From contig CM037459.1 in assembly GCA_021014325.1 (NCBI GenBank), positions 13,425,501 through 13,489,500 on the forward strand: a stretch of DNA of 64,000 nucleotides, read 5' to 3'. Of the stretch, positions 1-14,100 are shown piece after piece. The number at the start of each line of letters is the position of its first letter. Position 1 is the stretch's first letter. A program made the position numbers and the translations under genes. The notes beneath the pieces are model-generated. The model made no database searches, was not told the DNA's origin, and saw nothing but the letters and a program-made list of their open reading frames with translations. The stretch is from Plazaster borealis. Its lineage: Eukaryota; Echinodermata; Asteroidea; Forcipulatida; Labidiasteridae.

Positions 1-231
1 GAGAAAGAGGTAATTTTTCACCTAAAAATGTGAATTTGAAAAAGGCTTTTGAAAGCACACATCACAATTCTATGCAACAAGGGCAAGGCTGTTTTTTCTT
101 TCATTATTTTCTTGCAACTTCAATGACCAATTGAGCCCAAATTTTCACAGGTTTGTTTTTTGATGCATAATGTTGGGATACACCAAGTGAGGATACTGGT
201 CTTTTTACCAAAAGTATACCCTGCCTTTAAG
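1..231 (+). repeat. R1 TIR element, truncated by window edge
   Basis: This is the right-hand part of the R1 family (full copies of about 375 bp at 13981, 18040, 23466, 49298 and 56105). It carries the family's conserved segments around CAATTGAGCCCAAATTTTCA and GGGATACACCAAGTGAG and ends with a degenerate GCCTTTAA terminus. It is in the orientation I call forward. The left half lies outside the window. Confidence 0.75.
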
Positions 232-259
232 TACAGTGTTAATAGAGATGAGTAAAGTG

Positions 260-640
260 TTAAATGGTCTGTATACATTGGGTAGACTTTGAAAATTAAT
301 GGCAATAAAAACTTACTTGGTAAGAAGTACATGTACAGCAGCTTTGGATAGTATAATGCATTTTGAGAAACTTTTCACTTCAAAGTACTGCGGTTATGAA
401 AAAAGTTATCACTTTTTATCCCCAAAAATTTGAATCTGAGAAGCGTTACTGCACTGTTTTCAAGGTTTCTCAGATTGTGTATTCCAATTGCAGACTATTC
501 TACCTGCGTGGACAAACCGCTACCACCTTTTGAAATTTGAAATTTTCACAGGTTAGTTTTATGGTATATATCTACAACTATAGGAATACGATTGAAACAA
601 ACAGTGGTTTCCAATTACCAAACGTATACAATCCCTTTAG
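260..640 (-). repeat. R2 TIR element
   Basis: The element begins at TTAA and ends near CCCTTTAG. Its termini are inverted copies of a GTATAC-containing TIR. The same sequence occurs inverted at 28085-28480. The centre contains CTGAGAAGCGTTAC, part of the family's hairpin core. No coding capacity is seen. Confidence 0.75.
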
Positions 641-3600
641 TAAGGGATAGAGATTAACAGCATTTTCATGAGGAGGGCTACATCCTACATGTACATGTAC
701 ACTGGATGGACACAGCCTACATTCTAAATTCAAGTACAGTAATAAGTTCAACTCTGTTATTATTCTAACAACTTCCTGAATACATGTACATGTCCACTGA
801 GCAAGGATCTATCAAATTCCAAGCTCATTCATATTCTGAGAGGGTTTTCAACTGTTGGGCTTAAAAGATAACTTAAAGTGAGGCAAGGGAGAGTTTGCTA
901 GTTATTCCAGAGTTTTCTTTTATACATTAAAATCAGGGAACAAATTCATCAAGCAATTTTGCATTTTGGACTGAACATTTTTTTGTACACACTGAATTCT
1001 AATATTGAGTAGCAAATGATGATTTTTGAGATGCAACTGAGAAATTTTGTGATAGCATTTTGCTATGCTGTACATGGGAAATCGTTCACTGATTACACCA
1101 TCCATAACTCTTCAAAATCCAACTACTACATGGAGTATTCTGATTATAATGCTTGACATGTACATGGGATCTGGCATTACACGTTCAACCTTAATCAGAG
1201 TCCAACAGTTTATTAATGTAGGTGTTGAGTTATCAAGGTTTTTATCCCAAAAATGGGGGGAGTGGCTGGGAAAGAAGGGGGAAAACACCTTTTTTTTTAA
1301 ATTAATTTTTACAGGTTTATGCCCATATAAATGGATGGGGGAGCATAAATGTAGAGCAAATGGTTCAAGCACCAAATAGCATTTCCCATAAATATGCTAA
1401 TTATACATTCATGCAAGTGTACAGACTATTGGTTAGCAAATGCCAGAGTTGTACACTAGGCAGATGCACAAACGCGTATTGCGTCACTCCACCATCAACC
1501 CCATACAGAAAGCGAACCAGTAGTGTTAAAACTGTTAGTGCGCATGCGCGATGTGCAGTTAACATTTCATGGGAAAGTTCCATTGACTTCCAATTCTGTC
1601 ACAGGTGGTGCCATGTTGTTTGAAAAAGCCTCCACAAAACACAGTCCTTATTTTGATATTGGTTGAATATTTCGCAGTTTAATAACCATTTAGTGCAATA
1701 AGTCCCAGCCAAACACATTCAACCATCAATTGCTAATCATTCTTGAAAAGCTACAATCTGTGTAGAGGGTTACAGATTGATGTCCTTCATTTAATGTATG
1801 TTAGTTGGCAATTATGCGTTCACTGTCGTAGTAGCTTTTAAATCATATCTTTAATCAGTGAAGTGCTTCGAGTCAAATCCAAAGTAGACATTGCAGATTT
1901 TGTTCAGCAACATAGAATGCAAAGCGAAAGTACATGTATTCCCTTTGTGCATTACATTTCTACCTCCATGATTACATGTACACAATCCATTCACATGAAC
2001 CATGGACCCCTGAGTGGTACAGGTGTATGCAACATTTTGCAAAGGTAACCTTGGTTTACAAAGTGTTCAGGTGTTTGGCAAAGCTTCATGCCTGAATGCA
2101 CAAGTTGTTTGTCAAGTAAATCAGCCGATTGCTTTTGAACATGTTGAACAAGAATTCCAGGAAAACAAAGTACCTCTGAATTCAATCTCATTGAAAATAA
2201 TATTCCTGAAGGAAACAATAACCGTGTAGGGCCCTATATGTATATAGATTGATCATTTGCAGCACAAATCCATTGTATGACTAGTATGACTATGCAGGGA
2301 GTTAAAACTTTTTTTTTTTTGTCTATCGGTTTAAAATTAATGGAATTGCAAGAACTCCAATGCAGTGTGGGTAATTAGGTTGGCATGATCTGACAAAAGC
2401 TATTAGTGGAATGAGTCTAATAAAAATGGCTAACTTACGCATTTTCCTGGAAGCCATAAATTTCCTTCTGTTTTTGGAGGATCATTAATCAAAGTGATTA
2501 AAATGAAGAAACTTGTGGGACTGCTGCATGTAAATATTGACATTGAATGACTTTATATTGGGCACGGTATCCAATGAGTAAAATAATAATGATTTTATAA
2601 ATTACGTAATTTAGTTGAACTGGGCTTACAATTTCTTGGAATCCATAATTTGAATCTTCTTTCCCCTAATTTAGGTGTTTTGTCATTGTTCAAACTTATG
2701 CTGGGAGTTTTGTAATAAATATCGGGCCCACTCCCTATTGTAAAATCATAACTTACAATGTACAGAAAAACTGTCAACGATGTTTTGCCGGAAACAAGCT
2801 TTTGATTTTTCTGCTTCATTTTGATAATTCAGTATTTCTTTCCAGACAGCAAACGTATACAGTCTATAAATGTATACTTCAAAAAAACAATATTTGTTGC
2901 CATCTACTCGCTCCTTTGTTTGAAATACGAGCTTTGCTTCTGAAGAAATTAATCTTAAGGCTGCCCTTCCTGTTTATGTTATGTGCAATTTTGTACAAAC
3001 TTTAATTTTGCTTTAGAAAAAAAGATTCATTGAGGGGAGAAAAATTGAGGGATTCCTAGGGTTCAGCAGTAGAGCATAGTGTCTTTTTTTTTCATTCATT
3101 ATTTTTTATTGCATTAATGGATTGCCCAATGTCAGGATGTATGCATTGCAATGAAACCACATTTTATTATGCTGGTTTACCTCAATCCCTCTTGACTTCA
3201 AGTTGACCCCAAAATTCATTATTAGGGAAAAGAAAAGAAAGATGTGGTTCAAAGGAAGCCCAGGACATGCAGTATTTATCCCGCAGTGTGTGAGTTTGGG
3301 TCAAATCAATTTTATTGGAAATCCATGAGTTACTTACGTTACAAGTGTACATGTACACGTTGTGAGGTGAAGTCTTTATAAATGTAAAACATTAGTGAAT
3401 AACTGGTACCAGATCAATTTTAGTATCAAATGAAGAATTTATTTTATTCATTTGGCCTAAACTACAGTGATTGTACAAGCAGATTAACCCATTTCCCGCA
3501 GATATTAACTTTAGTATTGTTTGAAAACAAATTGCCTAAAAAATGCAGACGTTGTTATATGTAAATGACATTTTTTTGAAAGTGTCTATGGACACCTTTG

Positions 3601-4984
3601 TAATAAACAAAAATATACTCAGTAAGAGAAATGTTGAACACGTTAAAGTATTAATTTTAACATGGACACTTAATAATTTTAAATACAACTTGAATAAAAC
3701 CTGCAAAAACAAAAGGTACACACATGCACATTGGCTCATAGCTATTTGATCCATGATAGGATACCTCTTTACAGGCTACATGGACTGGCACTAGGCAGTT
3801 TGGTCATACCTCTAATTCCCCTACATTACATGTCCTACATGATATCACTCCACTTTAAATTGTCTGGACTTGGATAAGATTGAAATGCCTGGCCCTAGAT
3901 CCTCTGAATCCTTCACTTTGGCAATTTGATAGAGAAGGGTTTGGGGACTGTAAGGGTTTTCATATTTAATTTTAATTCAATTGAAAAATCAATTTATTCC
4001 CATCATAGTAATGCCAATGTATAGAAACATACCAAGCATTAGACTACAGTATTTGGTTATCTGAATAAAAACAAACCCAAAAAACCCTGAAAACAGTAGT
4101 TCAATCTGAAAGCTCACTAATTTTAAAGTTCACACTGGCAGTAGAATAAACATATTGTATGTTTATTGCTTTAGCTAAGAGATTGCATTTAGATGTCACA
4201 AACAGGATACAGAAATTCCCACCTGTAAAAGTTCTCACATCGAACCATTTCCCCTTGCTATTACGTTCCATTATTGCCATAACAGACTGAACTCTTTACT
4301 GTCCATTCATTGACCTACAGGAACGATTTCCCGGAAATTGTCAATTCCTGATTGAAGGTGATTTCTTATCCGATTCATGTAATAATGGAAACCAGTATTT
4401 TGTGTTTACGTACGCATAACAGAACCAATCTATTCATTTACATGAATACTTCTTCTTTCAAATCTGGACTGTGACGTTCATGCAATGACATCCGTGTATT
4501 TGTTTTCGAGGAAATAACAAGACTACATGTAGCTAAAGGGTATTGTTTTATATGAGAAGTGAGAGAGCGAGATGGTTGATTTTATTAATGTGCTCAGTAC
4601 GATGTATTAATATTTGGCATCAGGACAAGCTCATGTGGATAAGCTTGCTTGAAGAAAAAAAGTAAAGTATTGAAGATGTTATTTTGAACTCCTAATAAAC
4701 CAGTTTTCAAACTTATTTGTTTTCACTGTTGGTTTGATATTTCTCTGGATATTTCAAGTTCAACGTCAAGTTTGTTACATTCTAAGCGGCTGACTCGGTG
4801 TGCGGTGAGTAACTGCGAGACATCAGGTGGAGATTAAACCATTTCAAGTGGAAGCAAGAGGCACCTTGACTATACGAACGTGTTTGAGGCGTTGGCCTGA
4901 TGCCAAGTGACTCCTCGGAATTCTTGACTGAATGTGATTAAAGCAGTGCACCGACTGTAAGTGTTCCCTGCAAAACGGCAAGAA

Positions 4985-5020
4985 ATGAATGCTTGCACTT
5001 CTCCTGTAGTACTGCCTTGA
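4985..5020 (+). promoter_or_regulatory. Two overlapping short upstream ORFs before the PTPN9-like start
   Basis: An ATG at 4985 opens an 11-codon ORF ending in TGA at 5018-5020. A second ATG at 4989 in another frame opens a 6-codon ORF ending in TAG at 5007-5009. Both end before the proposed start at 5041. If they lie in the mature leader they could limit initiation at the main start. Whether this stretch is transcribed cannot be told from sequence alone. Confidence 0.4.
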
Positions 5021-5040
5021 GATCTAAAACACACATTACC

Positions 5041-5172
5041 ATGTTAACGGTTGCCTTGGTTACCAATGGCAGAGCGGAGAGCGAGAGGGAGATGCACGCT
5101 GCCGATGCGGAGATTGGCGGGCTGTTCTTTGAGAATATGGAGTCGGGGCTAGCGGATGAGGATTATCTCCGT
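5041..5172 (+). CDS. PTPN9: PTPN9-like exon 1 (residues 1-44, start codon)
   Basis: The ATG has a favourable ACC before it and is the first in-frame ATG after an upstream stop. The exon encodes an acidic N-terminus ending in ADEDYLR, matching the position of the vertebrate TPEEEQ stretch before the CRAL-TRIO-N helix bundle. The donor is GTAAGT at 5173, phase 0. A later in-frame ATG at 5092 is the alternative start; the first 17 residues have no clear family match. Confidence 0.88.
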
Positions 5173-8100
5173 GTAAGTGCGGGCAATTGGCTTTGTGTGT
5201 GAATTGCTGAATTGGGTACTTTGCATCCACTTTGTAATCTTAATCTAACGCTGTGTACTGTAATCATTCAAAAAATAGTCATGGTTTAGTCATATTCAGT
5301 AGAATCTGCTCATTGATGCATGTTCTGGAAAAATGTAGTTGATGCATGTACAAATGTACATGTAGTACACATGTACGTATGCGCATATTTTATGAATTCA
5401 CACTCTTAAATGTTGGCGGTCAGCAGTCACTTCTGTGTCATTTGACACTACATTACATATGTACATTTCTATTGAATTATTTGTTAAAACTTACATGTAG
5501 TCTATATTAGATGTGTGTATGTTTCTGGCAAAATATTTTGTATCATCTTGTTGGCCATGTCGTACATCGTACATTATGTACTATTATAACAAAATGCCCC
5601 TGTACAGGATTAATGTGACAACAAAAGTCAGTTGATTTTGGTTCATGCACTACATGTATGTACGTTCATTGTACACGTAGCATTTACAACTCAATGGACA
5701 ATAAAATGGTGTTCACTGTAAATATTTCTATAGAGTTGGGAAAAATTAAAAACTGTCAAATAATTTGTTTTTGAGATTTCTGACTTTAAGGAAAAATGAA
5801 AAAATTTGACTTCTTAAATCTCAGTGAGATTGAAACATTTCTAGTGGAAATTTCTCTCTTAAAAACTTATTGAATGTACATAAAATGCATATTGCTGTCT
5901 GGGAGGCCTTGAGGAAACCCACTTTGAATTACTCCAAGTGCCCCTTTCAAACAAGAAGTGCCCTCAACTTAGAGAATATTGCCTGTCTTCATCAAAAATG
6001 AAGTCCAAAACTTGCAAGCATTGAAAATCACCTGTGAAGTGTTGGAAGGCCAAAGATGTTTCTTCTTGGAACCAGTAATATTGAAGAAAATCAGAGAGAG
6101 CCTATTGGAACGCTGCAAAGATTGAGGATTTTAGTCTTCGATTGTTTTTATTGTCTCACATCTATTTAGTTCAATTTCCCAAAGCCTCTATCAGGACTCT
6201 GTTGTACATGTACCTTTACAATGAACAATGTACCTGGGCTTGTTGTTTGTCGATGAAGAGCAGACGGAAATTCATGACTTAAGGGGAATGGATTATTAAA
6301 AGCCCCACTGACTTGATTCATGTTTCATACAGGTTGACACTAGTGGCGTCTGTACGCCCACGTGTGATACATTCACGATGTGCTTGACCATACTTAGGTT
6401 GCACATTATGTAGTCATGTTTAACTGTGTGGGTTATGTTTAGAGATAAATGTCCTCTCGGCACAGCTGGGTTCTTACACTGTCTTACGATGCACCCTGGG
6501 TGTTACTTGAAAGAGCTTGATCTTTGTAAGGTGATTTGTAGACTGCTTTTAAACAAGTGCTATTGGTAACTCTACAAAATAGTGTAGTTTCCTGATACAA
6601 AATAGAAATGCAGAATTGTTTATTTTTTAGTGTGTAATCCTGGTACAGTACTGTTTGCAAACATGTGCTACATATAATGCACATTGTACAATTAATACAT
6701 GTAGGTTAAACTTGATTACTATTGTTTTTACAATTTAATATAATTGATTTCAAGAATCATGTTTAAAGTAACACCATACACTACTTATTTGAATAATTTA
6801 GTGGGGTTTTGGGCTGAATCGTTTGTCAATTCACTAGGAAGCTGCTGTTGTGAGGTCTGTTTTTCCATTTGTACTAATCTTAGCCCCATTGCCCCTTTAA
6901 AATGTCCCCACTGGCCACCCTGTACATACATGTACATGTTCTGTTGGTTGAAGTTGTTTTTCTTCATTGCATCTGATGAAGTGGTTGTTGCTACGAACTC
7001 ACAAAGGCTTTAAAATACAGATATTTATTTATCTGCTTGTAGTTAGTCATTAAAGTGCTACATTTTATTTTCCTCTTTGATTTTGTAATGGAAGACTGCA
7101 TCCGATTTGACATCTTGGCACTGTCTACATGTACATGGTCTATAGCCAGATCGCTATATTTCTGGATGTCTGGTAATGAAACCAAGGATGCCTCATAAAT
7201 GAAGTTAATCACCATTTTAATTTGTAGCTCTTAAGCCTAAGGAAACCTGCAAAGAAGGGTGCTTGTTTATAAAATGTGAACCAGAAACACCGGGCTTAAC
7301 CCCTCTTCCATGATAAGTTTTCTGGGTTCTTTTACGTGCACTACCAACTGGTACATGTACATGTACATGTACATATGTACACAGGACAGACAGCTTAAGG
7401 ACAAAGTAATTTTGATATAGTATCTTGCTCAAGGACACAAGTGTCTAGACCGAGACTCGAACCCACACTCTGCTGATCAGAAACACCAGAGCTTGAGTCA
7501 GCTGCTCTTAACTGATTGGCCACGACGAGTCATGATGCCCAACATGCCTGAAGGCCTATTCTTCAACTTTGCTGCTGCTGCCAATGGCCATGGCCCTAGC
7601 TAAAGACCAAACTTTGGAAAGTATCCTGTCCTACATGTACAGTGTGTAGACGTACACCTACACACGTACCACAGGAAGACTGGGCTTGAAGAATGACCAT
7701 TACGTTTTTCAAGGGAGTAAATACAAGCGTACAGTATGTACAATGTACTGTGTACTTCTAAGTTTTTTTTAAGTAGACTAGAACTTGTGTGTTTTAACTA
7801 CATGTACAAGTTTGTAATTAGTTTGTTGATAGACTCCAAACTCTGTCGGCCATTTTAAGGATCAAAAAGGAGAAAAAAGGGGTATTCACTTGAGATGATA
7901 TAAAATATGTATGTAGGGGCCTACCCTGATTGAAAACACACTGCAATGTTGACCCCCAAAATAGTGCTATTGTAAGTTTGCGAACACATTAGGTAGGCCC
8001 TACACAATCCGACACATCACTAATGTATTCTATCTTCATTTTTTCCTTACTCTAGGCCACACATCTTTTCCTAGATCATCTGAATAGAGTTCGTGCAGAG

Positions 8101-11100
8101 CACAATGTGGCACCGGTATCATGGAAGACGGCAGTACGCTTCCTCATGGCGAGAAAATTTGACGTTAAGCGGGCTTTAGAGCTTTTCAGAAATCATGCTG
8201 TAAGTAAATGTATGAAGATTGAAATTGTAAAGTAGACCTTGGAGCTTTCACCAGAGAAGTTGGGTCTGTGCATTGTAAATGTTCTTATCATCTTATCAGA
8301 GCAAAGATAATGGTACAGCAAGATATCTTGTGAAGGTCAGTCCAGCAGGCATGAGAATCTTTCGGTTTAAACCGGAATTCCGTTGTTTTCCCTTTCAAAT
8401 TTGTGGTCTTCGAGTTCAGTGTGAATTTGATATAAAATTTGGTGGCGAGTTGTAGGGGGTATCATTTGGGTTTCGCTAATCCCTCTTTTCTTATCAGAAA
8501 TTGTAAGTTTACCTTTGTATCGCGGATCGACACACCGTTGGTGAAAAAAACAGCATGTTAACAATTGCCGCCCGGCTTCCATATGCATTTATGCAGCTAG
8601 ATCAATGGATATGTGTAGACTTCTCTCATTCCTCGCTTCAATAGCGGTGCGGTTTATTAATTGTTTGATTAATTGTTATACGTTTACTGCTGCAGCAAAG
8701 GAACATGAGGTGCAGACTTTGATTCAAAGTCTGCACACAAAGTTTAAAAAGTCTACTCACAACAGTTCACGCACTGAGTGCGGCGTTGACACCTGGGTCA
8801 CCTTGCCCAAAATCCGGACATGCATTTTTAGCGTGAGATTTTTTTTCGTACGAAATGGATTTCTGGTTTTGTCATCATCGCCCATTCTCATGCCTGGTCC
8901 TTTCTTCATTATTTCAGATGCATACAATGTACAATGACAAGTCACAAACAAACCAGTGATTGAAATGCAACTCTTGTGCACTCTTGGTGGCACAATTGAG
9001 TCATGGCCTTTTTACACTAACACATCTTTGACTATAAACTATAAACTATAAAAAATCTATAAACCGGTACCGTCTTGTTATTATTTTTTCCTACAAAATG
9101 TGTTTATGTGGGAGAGTGTAATACGTTTGTGTTTCCGGTTGAAGAAGAACAAGTAATTGTTTGCCCTCAGGTTATTGTTTAGTAATGTTGATTTGAGGTT
9201 TGCGTGTGACGAGTTTGCAATGGATTTGTCTTATTTAACGACAAACTTTCACCTGGCTGCATATAATTTCTAAAAGTACACCCACTTGTATTGACCTCAT
9301 AACATGTAAACAATTTGAGGATTTGTTTATACTTTGATAAAAGCATTTAATATGAAGGAAGACCAAATTCAATTACATGAATTATATTAATTTTATGTCA
9401 TCAAGTAACTTAGAAAACAGTTGTCATAGTGGATAATTTTGTTGAGAATTTAGTACAACTACATAATATGTAATCTAACTTTTTTGTGTTTTGTTCTCGT
9501 GTGGAATTAGAATTGTACACACATGGACACATAATACAAGTTTTATTTCTTTGAAAAAGAAATCCATAGAAGAATTTATGCACCACTTCATCCAGAAAAG
9601 AGATTTCTTCACATTTTTCAATCTGCAACATTTCAGATCTCACTATAGATACTACATGTGAATTTTGAAAATTGTAATATTCAAAGTCATTCTGTAACCT
9701 CCATAACCTAGTTGATCAAAGTGAAAGTCATCCAAACAATGAGGAAATGTCAACAAATACTTACAAACACTGTCATGTACAGTACTTCCTACTTAATCCT
9801 AGTTAATCATGAGGTGTTTATTATTTTTTGTTTGTTAAGCATGGAATCAAAACTGAAAGAATCTCTTTGTAAAATGGAAAGTTAAACAGGAACAACTTCC
9901 AAGTATACCAGTTGATCAATTTGTAATACACCACAAAAACGATCGGGTTGGTGTTGTGGTATCTTTCCTCACCTTCCACCTCTAGGACCCCAGTTCAAAT
10001 CACGCCGGGGCACTATGTTTTCAGTCCCTACCTGACTGCGTGGGTTTTCCCTGGAATAATATATCTGGGGTTTTCCTCCCACATCTAAAACTGAAACTTC
10101 CTTCCTTGTCTTCTCTCCATTGGGTTCTTGGCTAGTATAGTGATTAAGTTCGCTTTTTTGAGAGTCCTTGCTTTGGCTTCACAACCGGAATAAACTAAAC
10201 AAAATGAAATGTAACAGCAAAAACAGCTTCGCTCCCTCTGTAGTGTAAGGGGCCATTGAGAATAATCAGCATTTAAAAATTTTGATCTTTTTTTAAAATT
10301 GTGGGTGGGTGGGTGGGTACAAAGAAATAACTGAAAATCAAAAGTTTTCAATTCAAACAATAGAGGAAATGTCTGTGTGGGAAGATGGTATGGATTGTCC
10401 CTTCTGTTTCAACTAAAGTTGCCGTTGTAAAAGCCATTGAAAACTCCTGATCTGGGAGAGCATTGGTTTAAAATAACGGCTTCATTTGAGGCATTACTTT
10501 GTTATTCAGTATATGATTTAATAGTCTCAATATTTAAAAATCAAATGGGGTGGATGGGTAGGTCAAAATAATTTCGAAAAAAGGTCAACATTTTTAAACA
10601 CTGATTATTCTGAATTAGTTTCTTATTCTGAATTAGCCCCTTAGTTCTTTCCTCTTGCTCTCATAGCTTTAATACATACTAAATGAATTAAGTGCATAAA
10701 ATACATTTTTACTTTCACTCTATGTTTTAACTGAGTTTAAGTTGGTATTTTGTAGATTTGAAAACAAGAATTTATAAGAGCTTTTCTGGTAACCAAAAAT
10801 ATTTTGTGCATTTTGGCTAGGATCAAAAAGACAAATTAATATTAATTTTGTTTGTAAGCTGAAAGTTTACTTTACCAACTGTGCTGTGAAATATTACTGT
10901 CTAAAATTCTTCACAGTCAGACAGTGCAAGAAAGTTTCCCCCACGCACACTCCTTGGTTTTATTCCAATTTTGCCAAATCAAAATTGGCTCACGTGAACT
11001 GACATAAGTTTTGTTGAACAAAACAGATACCATTGTTCAATGATTTCCAGGAAACATGGCTGTGACATTTGATGTAATTTTCATTGGTTCTTTACATGGT

Positions 11101-14100
11101 TTGTTTGTTGAGCATCTAGAGGATTGAATTGGAAACCCCCTTCTATTATAAACCAACCTTTGAGAAGAGTTGAGAGTAACCAGGAAATAGTTTGATCCAT
11201 TAAGCACCACCCATCATGTCAACTGTTTATTACTCGAGACCTACAAGATGCGTCTTGCTCGGCCCCCGCATTGCACATAAATGATGATGAAGCAATCAAA
11301 ATGGCGGAAACTTGTTAACTTTGTAATGAAGTTCTAGTATAGTTTTGGGTTGAACAATGGAAAATTGACTAGAGCTGGACTTGAACCTGCAACCTCCAGA
11401 TTAACGTGCCAGCGCTTTACCAACTGAGCTGATTAGCCCTATGTTGGCAGTTTCCCTATTTTGTCAGACTTAACTTTGTTCGGGGTTGCCATTTAACCTG
11501 TAACTGCCGTGTAGCCAGGGATCACACCCAAGTTTTTTATACAACCTTGGAAGCGGCAGCAGGAGAGCTAACCTTAATGCGACTTTTGATTTCAAGTATC
11601 AAGTTATCATCCACATGGGAAACTGACATTTTAACATATGAGACTTTTGTTTGAGTTTTGTGTGTACACGGATATTTTCGCAGTTGTGATTGGTCAGCAC
11701 ATAATGGTCACAGTTGTGATTGGTCAGTGCATTGGTTAGTGCATTGGTCAGTGATTGGTCAGTGTAGTAATGTCCACAGTTGTGATGGGTCAGTGCTTTA
11801 TTGTTCGCAGGTTGTGATTGGTCAGTGCACTAGTGTTCGCAGGTTGTGATTGGAAGGTGCACTATTGTTCGCAGGTTGTGATTGGTCAATGCTTTAGGGG
11901 GCAGAGGTCAAAAGATCTTGTCCACTAGACCCCAAGTACATTCAACAACATAGGCCTACATGTAGAGCATTAACCTCAAAGTGACATTCTCCAACCTGAA
12001 CATGCAGCTTACCTATGGACTCTTACTCCCTGGTATTTTACCTTGGTATAATCCCCTTGAAAAATCAAACTTGGATTCCTAATGAATTTGTCCTTTACAA
12101 AGGACCAACAACAAAAATCCCCCGAAATAATAAACTCAGGCTTCCTGCAGTCTAGTCCTACTCATTTTGTTGAAATTAAAATTTATGAATTCTGTTTAAT
12201 TTCATGAAGCAAAATTAAACTTTTGTTCGTGCATGAAAGTGCATCTTCAAATTGATTGAGGTTGTCCATATTCTGCTTAAAAATGCAGTCCTTCAGAGTA
12301 ATGGTCTTGTGACTATCTGTAAATAAATATTTGAAATGGAATTGTTTTAATGGTAATCAACCCACTTGTGCTGGGGATGAATTGTTTCCTTGTTCATAAA
12401 AGTATCTCAAGTTTCAGTTTCTCCTCAAAAAGCTCTTGAATTGAATCCCATCAAATATGGATGTGGACAGTCTTGTTTTCTGGGCCCCATTTCATAGAGC
12501 TGCTCAAACAGAAAAAGTAGCTAAGCACACGAAAAGAATGCTTAACAGAATAAGGTTACCAGCCAAAATACCTTTTTATATGTTGCATCTGTGACTGGTG
12601 TCCTGCATATTTTTGCTTAGTAGAAAATCTGTAAGCAATGTTTGCTGCATGATTGAAACACCTCTATAAAAATTTGGCCCTGGTTTTAAAGTACATTCAG
12701 CCTTCATGTACAAACACTACATGTAAATAAATTTTGTAAAGTACATGTGACTTATTCTAGTTTCAAAGTGTGTCTCAACCCTAGAGGTTCATATTAAGTA
12801 CCTGTACCATTCATTGTTTATCATGAAAACAATCTGGTACAGTGTACTTGTAAAACAATGATGTAGCGGAAACAACAAAACCAGCTTGTAATAATTGCTT
12901 TAAAGGTAGGGTCATACTTTGGTAATGACACAAACAAAAATTGTGTACTTTCTTTCCGAAAGCTTACCTTTTATTTGGATTGGTATTGGTTAAAATTATT
13001 TCGTCTGAAATGCCCCCGTTGATTAGAATTCAATAAAAACTTTTGAATCTGAGAAACAATTCAATTCAATGCATGATTCGTTTCTCAAATTTCTGAGGGT
13101 TGGTGTCCATTTGCAAATGCTGCGGCCAAAGGTGCGGTTAGTACCCGCTGTCACCTTGCGAAAGGTTCATGGATTTTACATTCTTGTGAAAATACTGTGA
13201 CAGTTTTTTGCTGTTTTTCTCAACAAGCAGACACTGTATTTAGCTGAAACTTTCACATGTGACTTTTATTGTACCTTTCTTTATAATGTTGCCAATAAAT
13301 CAGTGGTTTGTCGACAAAAACCAATCTATGACCCTACCTTTAACTGATGGTTTTTTCATTCATGTGGTGCTTTTAAACTATGTCACCCGAGCCAAGTTTT
13401 TAGTTTAGCAGTTTTTATGGAGTGTATGTTTTCAAAATGATAAGAGCACTTCAAATGAAATATATCATTTGTCAGCGTGAACAAAAGGTTCCAATTGAGC
13501 TTTCAAAGGAGATATTGAAATAACCGTATGAAAGTTTAAATACGTACAGTATCAGAAAAAAATAGCTTGTAAAAAATGTAAAGTTTGCTTTGTATGAAGC
13601 TGCAGTCTTACTGTCTGAAATGCTGTCAAGAAAATTGTGTATGATGATTGATCTCATTTACTCTGTCAATTTCCTGTCCAGTATTTTAGTTTTAAAAACT
13701 TGTGCAAAGGCAATTTAACATTGTTTAAAATGCTGTAAAAACAAACTTTTCAATGAATTTTGAAATGACTCACAGGTTATTTAAACAATGTAAAGTGTAG
13801 GCCTACATGTACATGTTTCTAGATGGTTTTTGTGCTCAGTTTAAAAACCCCCCCAAACATTTTAGAGTTGTTTTTTGGGTGTTGTTTTTTGGGTAAACAA
13901 ACTGAGCACTATCTACATGTCAGGCATTCAACTTTTCAGCAAATTGGTTGATTTTCTCTTTTCCCCTTCTTGTTTATGTGTTAAAGGCATCGTACACGTT
14001 TGGTAATTGTCAAAGACCAGTGTTCTCACTTGGTGTATCCCAAAATATGCATAAAATAACAAGCCTGTGAAAATTTGGGCTCAATTGGTCATCGGAGTTG

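Larger units (their letters stand above)
1..5040. other. Upstream non-coding region, repeat-rich
   Basis: I see no convincing coding exon here. The left edge cuts an R1 inverted-repeat element, followed directly by an R2 element. The rest is AT-rich DNA with scattered TACATGTA motifs and one GC-rich patch near 1450-1650 with an NRF-1-like palindrome. The last few hundred bases (about 4740-5040) are less AT-rich and should contain the 5' untranslated region and promoter of the phosphatase gene. No TATA box or transcription start can be assigned. Confidence 0.6.
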
